In this document: positions 26,825 to 36,234 of the stretch, one piece after another
How positions within the stretch are numbered: the stretch's first letter is position 1
Layout of the letters: each line of letters begins with the position of its first letter
Assembly (NCBI GenBank): GCA_016868855.1
Contig: VGFP01000002.1
Location: forward strand, 287,210-351,209
Direction: 5' to 3'
DNA length: 64,000 nt
Source of the DNA: Bacteroidota bacterium
GTDB lineage: Bacteria; Bacteroidota; Bacteroidia; Chitinophagales; Chitinophagaceae
Position numbers and translations under genes: made by a program
Notes under the pieces: generated by a model
What the model was told of the DNA's origin: nothing
Database searches by the model: none
Seen by the model: only the letters and a program-made list of their open reading frames with translations

Positions 26825-29017
26825 TTATCTCAAGAACAAAAGTTCTCGGTATTTTGGAAGCTCCCACTCTGAATCGTCTACCAACAATTCCAATTTGTCT
26901 ACATGGTAACGAATTTGATCGAAGAATGGTTTTACGTTATCGCAATAAGCAATTGCTTTTTCTCTAGAGCTCGATAAAGCATTTGCTGCTTTTCTGGCTT
27001 CAGTCATTTCCTCTGTTAGCAATTGCGCCTTGTTGATATGTTCTGAAATTTCACTCAATACATTCAACTGCGCTTTGTATGCTTCTGGTTTGAGGCCAAC
27101 TTCTTTCAATCCTTTAATATTTTCTATCAATACATTTTGATATCGAATAGCAGCAGGGAGAATATGATTGCCTGTCAGGTCGCCGATGACACGACCCTCG
27201 ATCTGAACATACTTGATGTATTTTTCCAGTTCAATTTCGTGACGGGCTTCCAATTCCACATGCGACAATACTTTGTGTTTTTCAAACAACTCTTTTACTT
27301 TCTTGGTTGTCAATGAATCCAATGCAAGCGGAGTGGTTTTCAAATTGGGTAAACCGCGCTTCGCAGCTTCCTTCTGCCACTCTTCGCTGTAACCATCACC
27401 CTCAAACAAAACTTTCTTGGAAGCTTTGATGTAATTTTTGATTACGTGCATGATGGCAACTTCTTTCTTGTCACCTTTCTCTATCAATGCATCTACCTCA
27501 TTTTTGAAAGAGGTCAATGTTTCAGTCATGATGGTATTCAATACGGTCATGTTATAACCGCAGTTGGCAGAAGATCCCACTGCACGGAATTCAAATTTGT
27601 TTCCAGTGAATGCGAAGGGAGATGTTCTGTTTCTGTCTGTATTATCCAGCAACAATTCAGGAATGTTTTTGTGGATATCCAGTTTGAGCATGACTTCATC
27701 CTGCTCATCAAATTTGTCGCCCACTCTTGTCTCCACTTCATTGAGCACCTTGGTGAGGAATTGTCCAATGTAAGCAGAAATGATCGCTGGAGGTGCTTCG
27801 TTGGCACCCAAACGATGATCGTTGCCTGCAGATGCGATAGCTGCTCTCAATAAATCCGCATGATCGTGCACAGCTTTGATGGTGTTTACAAAGAATGCAA
27901 GGAACATCAGGTTGGTCTTGGGTGTTTTACCCGGCGCCAACAAGTTGATGCCTGTATCTGTTGCCATGCTCCAGTTATTGTGCTTCCCGCTTCCGTTGAT
28001 GCCGGCAAATGGTTTCTCATGCAAGAGCACACGCAATTTGTGCTTCTTGGCCACTTTAGCCATTACATCCATCAACAATGTGTTGTGGTCAACTGCCAGG
28101 TTCAATTCTTCAAATATGGGTGCACATTCGAACTGTGATGGGGCTACTTCATTGTGTCTCGTGCGCAAAGGAATTCCCAGTCGGTATGATTCATATTCGA
28201 AATCTCTCATGAATGCATAAACGCGTTCAGGTATCGCACCAAAATAGTGATCCTCCAGCTGCTGACCTTTTGCGGGAGCATGTCCGAAGACTGTTCTGCC
28301 TGTCATGATCAGATCCGGACGAGCATTGGCGAGTCCCTCATCAACCAAAAAATATTCCTGTTCCCATCCCAGTGTAGCTGTGACTTTTCCAACTGATTTG
28401 TCGAAGTAGTGACAAACATCCACTGCAGCTTTGTTCAAAGCTTCAATTGATTTTAACAGTGGTGCTTTGTAATCCAGGCATTCACCGGTATATGAAACAA
28501 ATATAGTTGGAATGCAAAGTGTGAGTCCCTGTCCAATGTTCATGATGAAGGCAGGAGAAGTAGGATCCCAAGCAGTATATCCGCGGGCTTCGAAAGTGGC
28601 ACGCAATCCCCCACTTGGAAAGGAAGATGCATCTGGCTCTTGTTGGGTCAATGCATTTCCATCAAATTCTTCAATAGCAGAACCATCTGATTTCAAGGTA
28701 AAAAATGAATCATGTTTTTCCGCTGAAGTGCCGGTAAGAGGTTGGAACCAGTGTGTATAGTGTGTAACACCCTTGCTCTGTGCCCACTGCCTCATCCCTG
28801 CTGCAATCTGATTCGCAATGGTTCTGTCTATTTTTTGTCCAGACTTGATGGAACTGACGAGTCCTTTGTATGCCTCGTCGTTGACATATTCTCGCGCGAT
28901 TTTCAACGTGAAGACGTTCTCACCAAATATGGGAGTGACTTTTGATGGACTCTCAACATGTACCTCGTCCTTCACAGAAGTGAGGTTGTCAATTGCTTTG
29001 AAACGTAATGATTGCAT
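26825..29017 (-). CDS. glnA: Glutamine synthetase type III
   Basis: A 730-residue GSIII, which makes glutamine from glutamate and ammonium. This long form is typical of Bacteroidota. Starting at MQSLRFKAIDNL (29017) avoids a 36-residue non-homologous extension present in the track ORF. Motifs include THYTHWFQPLTG near residue 95, GWEQEYFLVDEG near 250, RTRHNEVAPSQFE near 315, GINGSGKHNNWSMAT near 385 and NRTSPFAFTGNKFEFRAVGSSAN near 485. Its 234-base upstream region, shared with purL, holds a 12-base palindrome that could be a regulator site. Confidence 0.97.
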   Translation of the reverse strand: MQSLRFKAIDNLTSVKDEVHVESPSKVTPIFGENVFTLKIAREYVNDEAYKGLVSSIKSGQKIDRTIANQIAAGMRQWAQSKGVTHYTHWFQPLTGTSAEKHDSFFTLKSDGSAIEEFDGNALTQQEPDASSFPSGGLRATFEARGYTAWDPTSPAFIMNIGQGLTLCIPTIFVSYTGECLDYKAPLLKSIEALNKAAVDVCHYFDKSVGKVTATLGWEQEYFLVDEGLANARPDLIMTGRTVFGHAPAKGQQLEDHYFGAIPERVYAFMRDFEYESYRLGIPLRTRHNEVAPSQFECAPIFEELNLAVDHNTLLMDVMAKVAKKHKLRVLLHEKPFAGINGSGKHNNWSMATDTGINLLAPGKTPKTNLMFLAFFVNTIKAVHDHADLLRAAIASAGNDHRLGANEAPPAIISAYIGQFLTKVLNEVETRVGDKFDEQDEVMLKLDIHKNIPELLLDNTDRNRTSPFAFTGNKFEFRAVGSSANCGYNMTVLNTIMTETLTSFKNEVDALIEKGDKKEVAIMHVIKNYIKASKKVLFEGDGYSEEWQKEAAKRGLPNLKTTPLALDSLTTKKVKELFEKHKVLSHVELEARHEIELEKYIKYVQIEGRVIGDLTGNHILPAAIRYQNVLIENIKGLKEVGLKPEAYKAQLNVLSEISEHINKAQLLTEEMTEARKAANALSSSREKAIAYCDNVKPFFDQIRYHVDKLELLVDDSEWELPKYRELLFLR

Positions 29018-29113
29018 ATGATATAATTTGAAGGCACAAAAGTCGCCAAATTCACCCTCCCAGACAAAAAAAATATAAAAATCCCCAAAAAAGGAAGTCA
29101 AATTGTTAATAAA

Positions 29114-29125
29114 ATGAATATTCAT
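29114..29125. promoter_or_regulatory. Palindrome upstream of glnA/purL
   Basis: ATGAATATTCAT is a perfect 12-base palindrome in the AT-rich divergent region about 97 bases before glnA and 127 before purL. It has the form of a dimeric-regulator operator, but no regulator can be named and AT-rich DNA yields such matches by chance. Confidence 0.25.
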
Positions 29126-29227
29126 GGTAGTTAAGTGATCTTAAATGATTGATTTTATGCCGAATACTTCATATAGAAAAATATATAATGTGAAAGCTTT
29201 GTAGATTATATCTTCGTCAACTTTGGA

Positions 29228-29235
29228 TAAATTTG
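29228..29235 (+). promoter_or_regulatory. Putative -7 promoter core of purL
   Basis: TAAATTTG matches TAnnTTTG and lies 16 bases before the purL ATG, giving a very short leader. No clear TTTG occurs at the expected -33 spacing. Confidence 0.45.
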
Positions 29236-29251
29236 CGACTTCAATCGAAAC

Positions 29252-31459
29252 ATGGAAACAACTGTAGATACCGCCAAGCAACTCGGACTCCTTCCCGATG
29301 AATTTGAAAGCATCAAACGCATCCTCCACCGAACTCCAAACTTCAATGAACTGGCTGCCTATTCAGTCATGTGGAGTGAGCATTGCAGTTATAAAAATTC
29401 CATCAAATGGTTGAAAACACTTCCCCGTGATGGTAGCAAATTATTGGTGAAGGCAGGGGAAGAAAACGCTGGACTCGCTGATATAGGAGATGGATATGGA
29501 GTCGTTTTCAAAATAGAATCACACAATCATCCATCCGCCATTGAGCCTTTCCAGGGTGCTGCAACAGGTGTCGGGGGCATTCACCGTGATATTTTCACAA
29601 TGGGTGCGCGTCCCATTGCCGCTCTCAATTCATTGAGATTTGGAAACATTGCTGATCCCAAAACAAGGCATTTGTTGAAAGGAGTTGTTGAAGGCATTGG
29701 TCATTATGGAAACTGTTTCGGTGTTCCAACGGTTGGTGGTGAAGTGTATTTTGAAAACTGTTACCATACCAATCCCCTTGTCAATGCAATGAGTGTGGGT
29801 ATTGTGAAAGTGGGACAAACAGTCAGTGCCACTGCGGAGGGAGAAGGAAATCCTGTTTTCATTGTAGGATCTGCTACAGGCAAAGACGGCATTGGTGGTG
29901 CATCTTTTGCATCTGCTGATATTACTGCAGACAGTGCACAAGACCTTCCTGCTGTTCAAGTGGGTGATCCATTCCAAGAAAAGAAATTGCTGGAAGCTTG
30001 TTTGGAGTTGATTCCGAAAGGTGCATTGGTGGGTATGCAGGACATGGGTGCTGCTGGTATTATTTGTTCAACTGCTGAAACAAGTGCGAAAGGTGGCGTT
30101 GGCATGGTGATACACCTTGATAAGGTACCGATGCGTCAGCAAAACATGAAAGCATGGGAGCTGCTGCTGAGTGAAAGCCAGGAACGCATGTTGATGATAG
30201 TAAAAAAAGGAAGAGAGAAAAAAGTCCTGGAGGTATTTGAGAAGTGGGACCTGCCTTGTTCTGAAATCGGACATGTAACAAAGGATGGCTTGCTCAAATT
30301 TTATATGAATGGAACATTGGAGGCTGAGTTGCCGGCAGAAAGTTTGGTACTTGGAGGAGGTGCACCAGTTTACGAAAGGGCATTTGAAACACCTGCTTAT
30401 TTTGAAAAAATCAATTCTTTTGATGCATCCACTGTTTCGGTTCCCAAGGACCTTAAAAAAATTGCAGAGCAACTGATTGAAATCCCCAACATCGTCAATA
30501 AAAAGTGGATATACAATCAATACGACAGCATGGTGGGGACAGGTAATACCTCAACCAATCAACCAAGCGATGCGGCAGTGGTATTGGTAAAAGAAACAGG
30601 CAAGGCATTGGCTGTTACAACCGATTGCAACAGCAGATACGTGCAGGCAGATCCTTACAAAGGAGCAATGATCGCTGTGAGTGAGGCGGCCAGAAATATT
30701 GTATGCAGTGGCGGAACACCACTTGGGGTAACGAACTGTCTGAACTTTGGAAATCCCTATGATCCTCAAGTATACTATCAATTTGTAAATGCCATCAAGG
30801 GCATGGGGGATGCATGTAAAAAGTTTGATACTCCTGTCACTGGGGGAAATGTAAGTTTCTATAACCAGAATCCTGATGGAGCAGTTTATCCAACTCCGAC
30901 GATAGGGATGGTTGGTTTACTAGATAGCTTGAATGATAAAATGACACTGGGTTTCAAAAAAGAAGGAGATCTGATTTATTTGATCGGGAAATCAACCAAC
31001 GATATCAACTCTTCTGAGTATCTACATAAAATTCTCAATATCGAATTTTCTCCAGCACCTTATTTTGAATTGGATGAAGAGTTTCAAATGCAAGAGGCGG
31101 TGCTAAAACTGATCAAATCAACATTGATCCAATCTGCTCACGATATCAGCGAAGGCGGTTTGTTTATTACATTGTTGGAGTCTGGATTTGTGAATGACCT
31201 TGGATTTGAAGTTCATCAATCCAAGCGAGAAATCAGAAACGATGCATTTTGGTTCGGTGAATCTCAAAGCAGGGTGGTCATATCGGTAGATCAGGATCAA
31301 AAAGAAAAATTCGAAACGACCATGAAGGCTACTAAAGTACCTTTTGAACAACTTGGAAAAGTTAATGGAAAAGAAGTGAGCATCAATGGTGAAAACTGGG
31401 GTTTACTGTCAGGGTGGAGAAAGACCTACGATGAAAAAATTTCATCTTTGATGAATTAA
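29252..31459 (+). CDS. purL: Phosphoribosylformylglycinamidine synthase, PurL subunit
   Basis: A 735-residue PurL of the small type that works with separate PurQ and PurS, in the fourth step of purine synthesis. The N-terminus FNELAAYSVMWSEHCSYKNS near residue 35 is the family signature. Others are KIESHNHPSAIEPFQGAATGVGGIHRDI, GNCFGVPTVGGEVYFE, QDMGAAGIICSTAE and TPVTGGNVSFYNQN. The tandem AIRS-like halves are complete. purQ and purS are not in the window. Confidence 0.97.
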   Translation: METTVDTAKQLGLLPDEFESIKRILHRTPNFNELAAYSVMWSEHCSYKNSIKWLKTLPRDGSKLLVKAGEENAGLADIGDGYGVVFKIESHNHPSAIEPFQGAATGVGGIHRDIFTMGARPIAALNSLRFGNIADPKTRHLLKGVVEGIGHYGNCFGVPTVGGEVYFENCYHTNPLVNAMSVGIVKVGQTVSATAEGEGNPVFIVGSATGKDGIGGASFASADITADSAQDLPAVQVGDPFQEKKLLEACLELIPKGALVGMQDMGAAGIICSTAETSAKGGVGMVIHLDKVPMRQQNMKAWELLLSESQERMLMIVKKGREKKVLEVFEKWDLPCSEIGHVTKDGLLKFYMNGTLEAELPAESLVLGGGAPVYERAFETPAYFEKINSFDASTVSVPKDLKKIAEQLIEIPNIVNKKWIYNQYDSMVGTGNTSTNQPSDAAVVLVKETGKALAVTTDCNSRYVQADPYKGAMIAVSEAARNIVCSGGTPLGVTNCLNFGNPYDPQVYYQFVNAIKGMGDACKKFDTPVTGGNVSFYNQNPDGAVYPTPTIGMVGLLDSLNDKMTLGFKKEGDLIYLIGKSTNDINSSEYLHKILNIEFSPAPYFELDEEFQMQEAVLKLIKSTLIQSAHDISEGGLFITLLESGFVNDLGFEVHQSKREIRNDAFWFGESQSRVVISVDQDQKEKFETTMKATKVPFEQLGKVNGKEVSINGENWGLLSGWRKTYDEKISSLMN

Positions 31460-31476
31460 ACACAGGGTTTTTCGAC

Positions 31477-31485
31477 TTATCCACA
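31477..31485 (+). promoter_or_regulatory. Perfect DnaA-box sequence
   Basis: TTATCCACA matches the DnaA box consensus TTATnCACA exactly in the purL-pyrG gap. A one-mismatch copy, TTATCCACC, occurs at 36176-36184. There is no cluster of boxes here, so an origin is not supported. Confidence 0.35.
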
Positions 31486-31578
31486 TCATATATCTATTTT
31501 TTTCAAAGCCTTAAAATAATGGTAACTTCGTATGACCTCCGAAAGTTCCCCACTATCCCTTTCTGACGGTCTTATTAT

Positions 31579-33219
31579 ATGACCAAGTATATATTTGTTA
31601 CCGGAGGCGTTACATCATCATTGGGTAAAGGAATTGTTGCTGCATCTCTTGCAAAACTTTTGCAGGCCAGAGGCTTTAAAGTCACCATACAAAAATTCGA
31701 TCCATACATCAATGTCGATCCCGGTACCCTCAATCCATATGAACATGGTGAATGTTATGTAACCGAGGATGGAGCTGAGACTGATCTTGATTTGGGACAT
31801 TATGAAAGGTTTCTGAACATATTTACTACACAGGCAAACAACGTAACCACAGGCAGGATTTACCAATCCGTCATCAACAAAGAAAGGGAAGGTGCTTACC
31901 TTGGAAAAACTGTTCAGGTCATCCCCCATATCACCGATGAAATCAAGCGGAGAATGCAGTTGCTCTCTGAATCCGGTTATGATATCATCATCACCGAAAT
32001 TGGAGGTACGGTAGGCGACATAGAAAGTTTACCCTTTATAGAGGCGGTCCGTCAATTGCAATGGGAATTGCCAGAAGGTGATTGCCTTGTTGTGCACCTG
32101 ACCCTTGTCCCATATTTAAAAGCAGCAAAAGAGCTCAAGACTAAGCCAACGCAACACAGTGTAAAGATGATGAGTGAGAACGGAGTGCATCCAGACATCA
32201 TTGTATGCAGAACCGAGCAGCCTCTTTCCAATGAATTGAAATCCAAAATTGCACTCTTCTGCAACGTCAAAACAGATTCAGTAATTGAAGCTGCAGATGC
32301 TAGCAGTATTTACGAAGTACCATTGTTGATACAGGAACAACATCTCGATGAAATCTGTTTGAAAAAACTCAATATCACCTGGTTTCCTGAACCTGATCTC
32401 AATGCGTGGAAAGGATTTTTAACCAAATTGAAAAATCCAAAATCAACTGTAACAATCGGGCTCATTGGTAAATACATCGAGCTACAAGATGCGTACAAAT
32501 CAATACTTGAAGCCTTCATTCATGCAGGTGCCATGAATCAGGTCAAGGTATTGGTGCAGGATATTCACAGTGAATCCATCAACAAAGAAAACCTTGTTTC
32601 AAAATTGGAAGGACTGCATGGCTTGCTTGTGGCACCTGGATTCGGACACAGGGGAATTGATGGAAAAATTTTAGCCGTGCAATATGCACGTGAAAAACAA
32701 TTGCCGTTTTTTGGAATTTGTTTGGGCATGCAAATGTCGGTCATAGAGTTTGCGAGAAATGTTGCTGGTATTACAAATGCGCATTCCACAGAAATGAATG
32801 CGAATACCTCTGATCCGGTGATTGATTTGATGGAAGAACAAAAATCCATCACCAACAAAGGGGGAACCATGCGATTGGGTTCATACCCTTGCAAATTGTC
32901 AAAGGATAGTTTGGCATACAAAATATATGGGTCGGAGATGATAACCGAGCGTCACCGTCATCGCTGGGAATTCAACAATAAATACCTGGATCAATTGAAG
33001 GCAGCCGGACTGAAACCGAGCGGCATCAATCCGGAAACAAACCTGGTTGAGATCGTAGAAATACCCTCGCATCCATTTTTCATAGGCGTTCAATATCATC
33101 CGGAATTGAAAAGTACTGTTGAAAATCCACATCCCATTTTTGTACATTTCATCAAGGCTGCCAAAGAGTTTGCTCAGCAAAAGGGCAAGAAAGGAAAGCT
33201 GGAGGGTCAGCTGAACTGA
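31579..33219 (+). CDS. pyrG: CTP synthase
   Basis: A 546-residue enzyme that aminates UTP to CTP with glutamine. The synthase half starts with KYIFVTGGVTSSLGKGIVAASLA and holds KFDPYINVDPGTLNPYEHGE and ITEIGGTVGDIESLPF. The glutaminase half has GFGHRGIDGKI, the nucleophile Cys in FFGICLGMQ near residue 380 and the His/Glu pair in GVQYHPELKS near 515. A near-consensus TAACTTCG core lies about 50 bases upstream. yidC follows 53 bases later with its own promoter-like core. Confidence 0.98.
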   Translation: MTKYIFVTGGVTSSLGKGIVAASLAKLLQARGFKVTIQKFDPYINVDPGTLNPYEHGECYVTEDGAETDLDLGHYERFLNIFTTQANNVTTGRIYQSVINKEREGAYLGKTVQVIPHITDEIKRRMQLLSESGYDIIITEIGGTVGDIESLPFIEAVRQLQWELPEGDCLVVHLTLVPYLKAAKELKTKPTQHSVKMMSENGVHPDIIVCRTEQPLSNELKSKIALFCNVKTDSVIEAADASSIYEVPLLIQEQHLDEICLKKLNITWFPEPDLNAWKGFLTKLKNPKSTVTIGLIGKYIELQDAYKSILEAFIHAGAMNQVKVLVQDIHSESINKENLVSKLEGLHGLLVAPGFGHRGIDGKILAVQYAREKQLPFFGICLGMQMSVIEFARNVAGITNAHSTEMNANTSDPVIDLMEEQKSITNKGGTMRLGSYPCKLSKDSLAYKIYGSEMITERHRHRWEFNNKYLDQLKAAGLKPSGINPETNLVEIVEIPSHPFFIGVQYHPELKSTVENPHPIFVHFIKAAKEFAQQKGKKGKLEGQLN

Positions 33220-33245
33220 TCATCCTTTCAACCAACATAAAACCT

Positions 33246-33253
33246 TAGCTTTG
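33246..33253 (+). promoter_or_regulatory. Putative -7 promoter core of yidC
   Basis: TAGCTTTG matches TAnnTTTG and is followed by GCCC, as at other strong promoters in this window. It lies 20 bases before the yidC ATG. The -33 element is not clear. Confidence 0.5.
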
Positions 33254-33272
33254 CCCTTCAATTTTAACAGAG

Positions 33273-35117
33273 ATGAAATTTGATAAGAATTCTGTCATAG
33301 GCATCACTTTGCTGGCTTTCCTCTTCATTGGTTACTTCTATTTTACCCGCCAGGGTCAGATAGAATTGGAAGCCAAGCAAAAGCGCGTGGCAGATTCACT
33401 TGCAGCCCTGCAACCTCCTACAGATAAAATTCCGGTTACCATTGATACGATCGGATCTCAGGCTGCTCCAGAGCAAGCAGCTGCAGTGGGTTCTATGATT
33501 CAAAAGGGAAATGCTGTTGAATCCAACCATACATTGGAAAATGAGCTAGTGAAAATTACATTTACCAACAAAGGTGGAAGACCCAGTTCGGTGGAATTGA
33601 AAAAGTACAAATCAGCCGACAGCAATGCAGTTAAACTGATTGCATCTTCGTTCAATAAAATATCTTATCTCATCAATACCGCAAGCAATGAAAGGGCATC
33701 GACGGATGATTTGTATTTTGAAGCGGGCGAAGCAACAAAGCAAGCAGATGGTTCATCATCTCTTTCATTTTCCCTGCGTGATTCAAGCGGAAAGTCAATC
33801 GTTCATCAATACACGCTCAAATCAAATGCCTACTCCCTTCTATGGGATCTGCAGGTAAAGGGAGCAGAGAAATTATTTACGCAAAACAAAGTCAATTTGG
33901 TCTGGCAGGTGCAGGCGGATCAACAGGAGTTGGATATTCAAACAGAGAAAAGAGAAACGCAACTCGGACTCTATGACCAAAACGGGTATGATTATTTTAC
34001 CATGAGCGACGGACTCAATAAAAGTTGGGACGCTGGATTAAAATGGTTGTCCATCAAGCAAAAATTTTTCAACACAACTTTGATTGCAGATCAAGGATTC
34101 AGTCATGTTGACATCAATTGTAAGATGCCCAACGATTCTTTGAAGATAGTTTCACAGTCCGTTGCCAACATGCAAGTCAACCTTCCTGCAATCTCTAACA
34201 CCAATTTGTCCTTTACCTATTTCATGGGACCAAATGACTACCAGATCCTCAAGGCACAAAACATTGAACTTGAGAACATCGTCAACCTCGGACAGGGAGT
34301 GTATGCATTTGTGAAATACATCAACAGGTGGATTGTGATGCCCGTATTTGATTTTATTCAGAAGTATGCTTTGAATTATGGACTGGCCATTGCATTGCTC
34401 ACGATCTTTATTCGCTTGCTGACCTATCCGTTGATCTATTCATCGTATGTAAGCGGCGCAAAGATGAAAGCATTGCGTCCGGAGTTGGACGCCATCAAAG
34501 CAAAATATGAAGGTGATCAACAGGCATTCAGCATGGAGCAGATGAAGCTTTACCGCTCTGCCGGAGTGAATCCATTGGGGGGCTGTATTCCCGGATTGAT
34601 GCAGATCCCTATCTTCTTTGCATTGTATGCATACTTCAATGCAAACATTGATCTGCGGGGCGTTTCATTCTGGTGGTCCAACGACCTGTCTTCTTTTGAT
34701 GCTATTTTCAAATGGGGATTCAGCATACCTGGCTTGGGAAGCCATCTTTCTTTGTTTACCATACTTGCAGTGGTTACCAACCTGTTGATTGCATTGTACA
34801 GCATGAACTCAACGCCAGATCCTGGAAACCCAGCATTGAAATACATGCCCTACATCTTCCCTGTGATGTTGTTGGGTATTTTCAACGGACTCCCTTCTGC
34901 CTTGACTTGGTATTATACAGTTTCCAATATCATTACATTGGTCATGCAATTTGCTATACAGAATTACATCATCGATCATGGTAAAATTCTGGCTGAGATT
35001 GAAGCCAACAAGAAGAAGCCCAAAGAGAAATCCAAATGGCAGGAAAGATTTGAGCAGATACAGGAAACACAAAAGAAGGTGAATGCCATGAAAGAAAAAA
35101 CTTCAAAGAAAAAATAA
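33273..35117 (+). CDS. yidC: Membrane protein insertase YidC
   Basis: A 614-residue insertase that inserts and folds inner-membrane proteins, alone or with SecYEG. It has an N-terminal helix (VIGITLLAFLFIGYFYFT), a large periplasmic beta domain (about 50-350) and the conserved five-helix core from YALNYGLAIALLTIFIRLLTYPL on. The hydrophilic-groove Arg lies in TIFIRLLTYPL. PLGGCIPGLMQIPIFFALY and GLPSALTWYYTVSNIITL are core signatures. The C-terminal tail is Lys rich. Its stop overlaps the next start by one base (TAATG). Confidence 0.97.
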   Translation: MKFDKNSVIGITLLAFLFIGYFYFTRQGQIELEAKQKRVADSLAALQPPTDKIPVTIDTIGSQAAPEQAAAVGSMIQKGNAVESNHTLENELVKITFTNKGGRPSSVELKKYKSADSNAVKLIASSFNKISYLINTASNERASTDDLYFEAGEATKQADGSSSLSFSLRDSSGKSIVHQYTLKSNAYSLLWDLQVKGAEKLFTQNKVNLVWQVQADQQELDIQTEKRETQLGLYDQNGYDYFTMSDGLNKSWDAGLKWLSIKQKFFNTTLIADQGFSHVDINCKMPNDSLKIVSQSVANMQVNLPAISNTNLSFTYFMGPNDYQILKAQNIELENIVNLGQGVYAFVKYINRWIVMPVFDFIQKYALNYGLAIALLTIFIRLLTYPLIYSSYVSGAKMKALRPELDAIKAKYEGDQQAFSMEQMKLYRSAGVNPLGGCIPGLMQIPIFFALYAYFNANIDLRGVSFWWSNDLSSFDAIFKWGFSIPGLGSHLSLFTILAVVTNLLIALYSMNSTPDPGNPALKYMPYIFPVMLLGIFNGLPSALTWYYTVSNIITLVMQFAIQNYIIDHGKILAEIEANKKKPKEKSKWQERFEQIQETQKKVNAMKEKTSKKK

Positions 35118-35749
35118 TGCGCATCCTGCTGTTGCCACTCGCATGGTTGATTTCAAGCTTTGGCTACGGACAAAAATTTTTTTCCGAGGGTACCATCACT
35201 TATGCTGTTCAGACAACAGTGGATGGTAAATCAATTGCAGATGGCGTCTTCTCGGTTCAACAGATCAAAGGTTCATTCACGCGCGTTGAACTGAAGAGTC
35301 CACTTGGCAAAAACATCACCCTGTTCAACGCGCGTGATGAGGAGGGGGCTATGCTGCAGGAATTCGGATCCCAGAAAATAATGATTCCAATTACAAGAGA
35401 AAATCTTGAAGAACGCAATGCCAAATACCAAAACATTGTATTTACCACGGACACCTCATCCAAGAAAATACTTGATTACACCTGTAGCAATGCAAGCACG
35501 GTATTGGCTGATGGTACAGTCATTGAAGTTTTTTATGCAAAAGAATTGGTGACAGACAATGTGGGAATTGGATTTCAATTTGGAAAACTACCCGGACTCG
35601 CATTGGAGTTTACATCCATTTCAGGCAACAGTGCTGTGAAGTACTCAGCTACTTCCATTAGTTTTGAACCGGTGCCTGTTCAAAATTTTGATTTACCATC
35701 ATCCGGATACAGGGTGATGAGTTTTGAAGAAAGCAAGAAAAAGAAATAA
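35117..35749 (+). CDS. GLPGLI-family-like secreted protein
   Basis: A 210-residue exported protein with a signal peptide (residues 1-19, ending SSFGYGQ). GTITYAVQTTVDG at the mature N-terminus and FGKLPGLALEF near residue 155 resemble the GLPGLI family of Bacteroidota, in which the name-giving motif sits in the same place. Function is unknown. It starts within the yidC stop codon, so translation is probably coupled to yidC; whether this pairing has meaning is not known. Confidence 0.68.
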   Translation: MRILLLPLAWLISSFGYGQKFFSEGTITYAVQTTVDGKSIADGVFSVQQIKGSFTRVELKSPLGKNITLFNARDEEGAMLQEFGSQKIMIPITRENLEERNAKYQNIVFTTDTSSKKILDYTCSNASTVLADGTVIEVFYAKELVTDNVGIGFQFGKLPGLALEFTSISGNSAVKYSATSISFEPVPVQNFDLPSSGYRVMSFEESKKKK

Positions 35750-35751
35750 AA

Positions 35752-36096
35752 TTACTGTTGGGGTTTGGTGGGAGTTTTGAATTTGTTCAAAACAACTCTG
35801 TTCTTGTAAGGAATGATGTAGGTAACATTTCCTTTTTGATAGGTGATTACATTGTTGAACATCACCATATTTCCATGTCTTTTATAACCAAAGGCTTTGT
35901 TGTCTCTGTAAGAAAAACCATTCCTCAAAGAGAGAGAAAGATGTTTCTTCATGTTAGAGAAACTGGACTTGGATGATTTTGATTTCATCACAATGCCGTC
36001 AATGGCATATACCGTTGCGGAAATGGTGAAAACCATGACCATTGCACTGGCTATGCGCAGGATTTTGTTGAACAATATGTTGTAAGGTTGCAACAT
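35752..36096 (-). CDS. Hypothetical exported protein
   Basis: I do not recognise this 114-residue protein. Residues 1-31 look like a signal peptide with a long n-region (FNKILRIASAMVMVFTISATVYA). The mature part is basic (many Lys and Arg) and contains KSSKSSFSNMKKHLSLSLRNGF and a C-terminal beta-rich GNVTYIIPYKNRVVLNKF. It is convergent with the GLPGLI gene, with only two bases between stops. A TAATTTTG core lies 6 bases before the ATG, which would make the mRNA leaderless or the start wrong. Confidence 0.6.
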   Translation of the reverse strand: MLQPYNILFNKILRIASAMVMVFTISATVYAIDGIVMKSKSSKSSFSNMKKHLSLSLRNGFSYRDNKAFGYKRHGNMVMFNNVITYQKGNVTYIIPYKNRVVLNKFKTPTKPQQ

Positions 36097-36234
36097 GTTA
36101 ACAAAATTAACATATTTAATTCATTTTGGTTCGGTTATTCCGTATGATTTACGAAATGGTAATGTTGATAAAAAGTTATCCACCTAACTGATTCAGAATC
36201 AAATCATTTACAGTAAATTAGGTAAAATATCTTC

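Noticed and set aside
29018-29125. 36-residue N-terminal extension of glutamine synthetase in the ORF track
   Set aside because: AT-rich and non-homologous; the conserved N-terminus begins at MQSLRFKAIDNL, so the ATG at 29017 is used.
31477-31485. Replication origin near the DnaA box
   Set aside because: Only one perfect box, no cluster, no AT-rich unwinding element and no dnaA, dnaN or gidA nearby.
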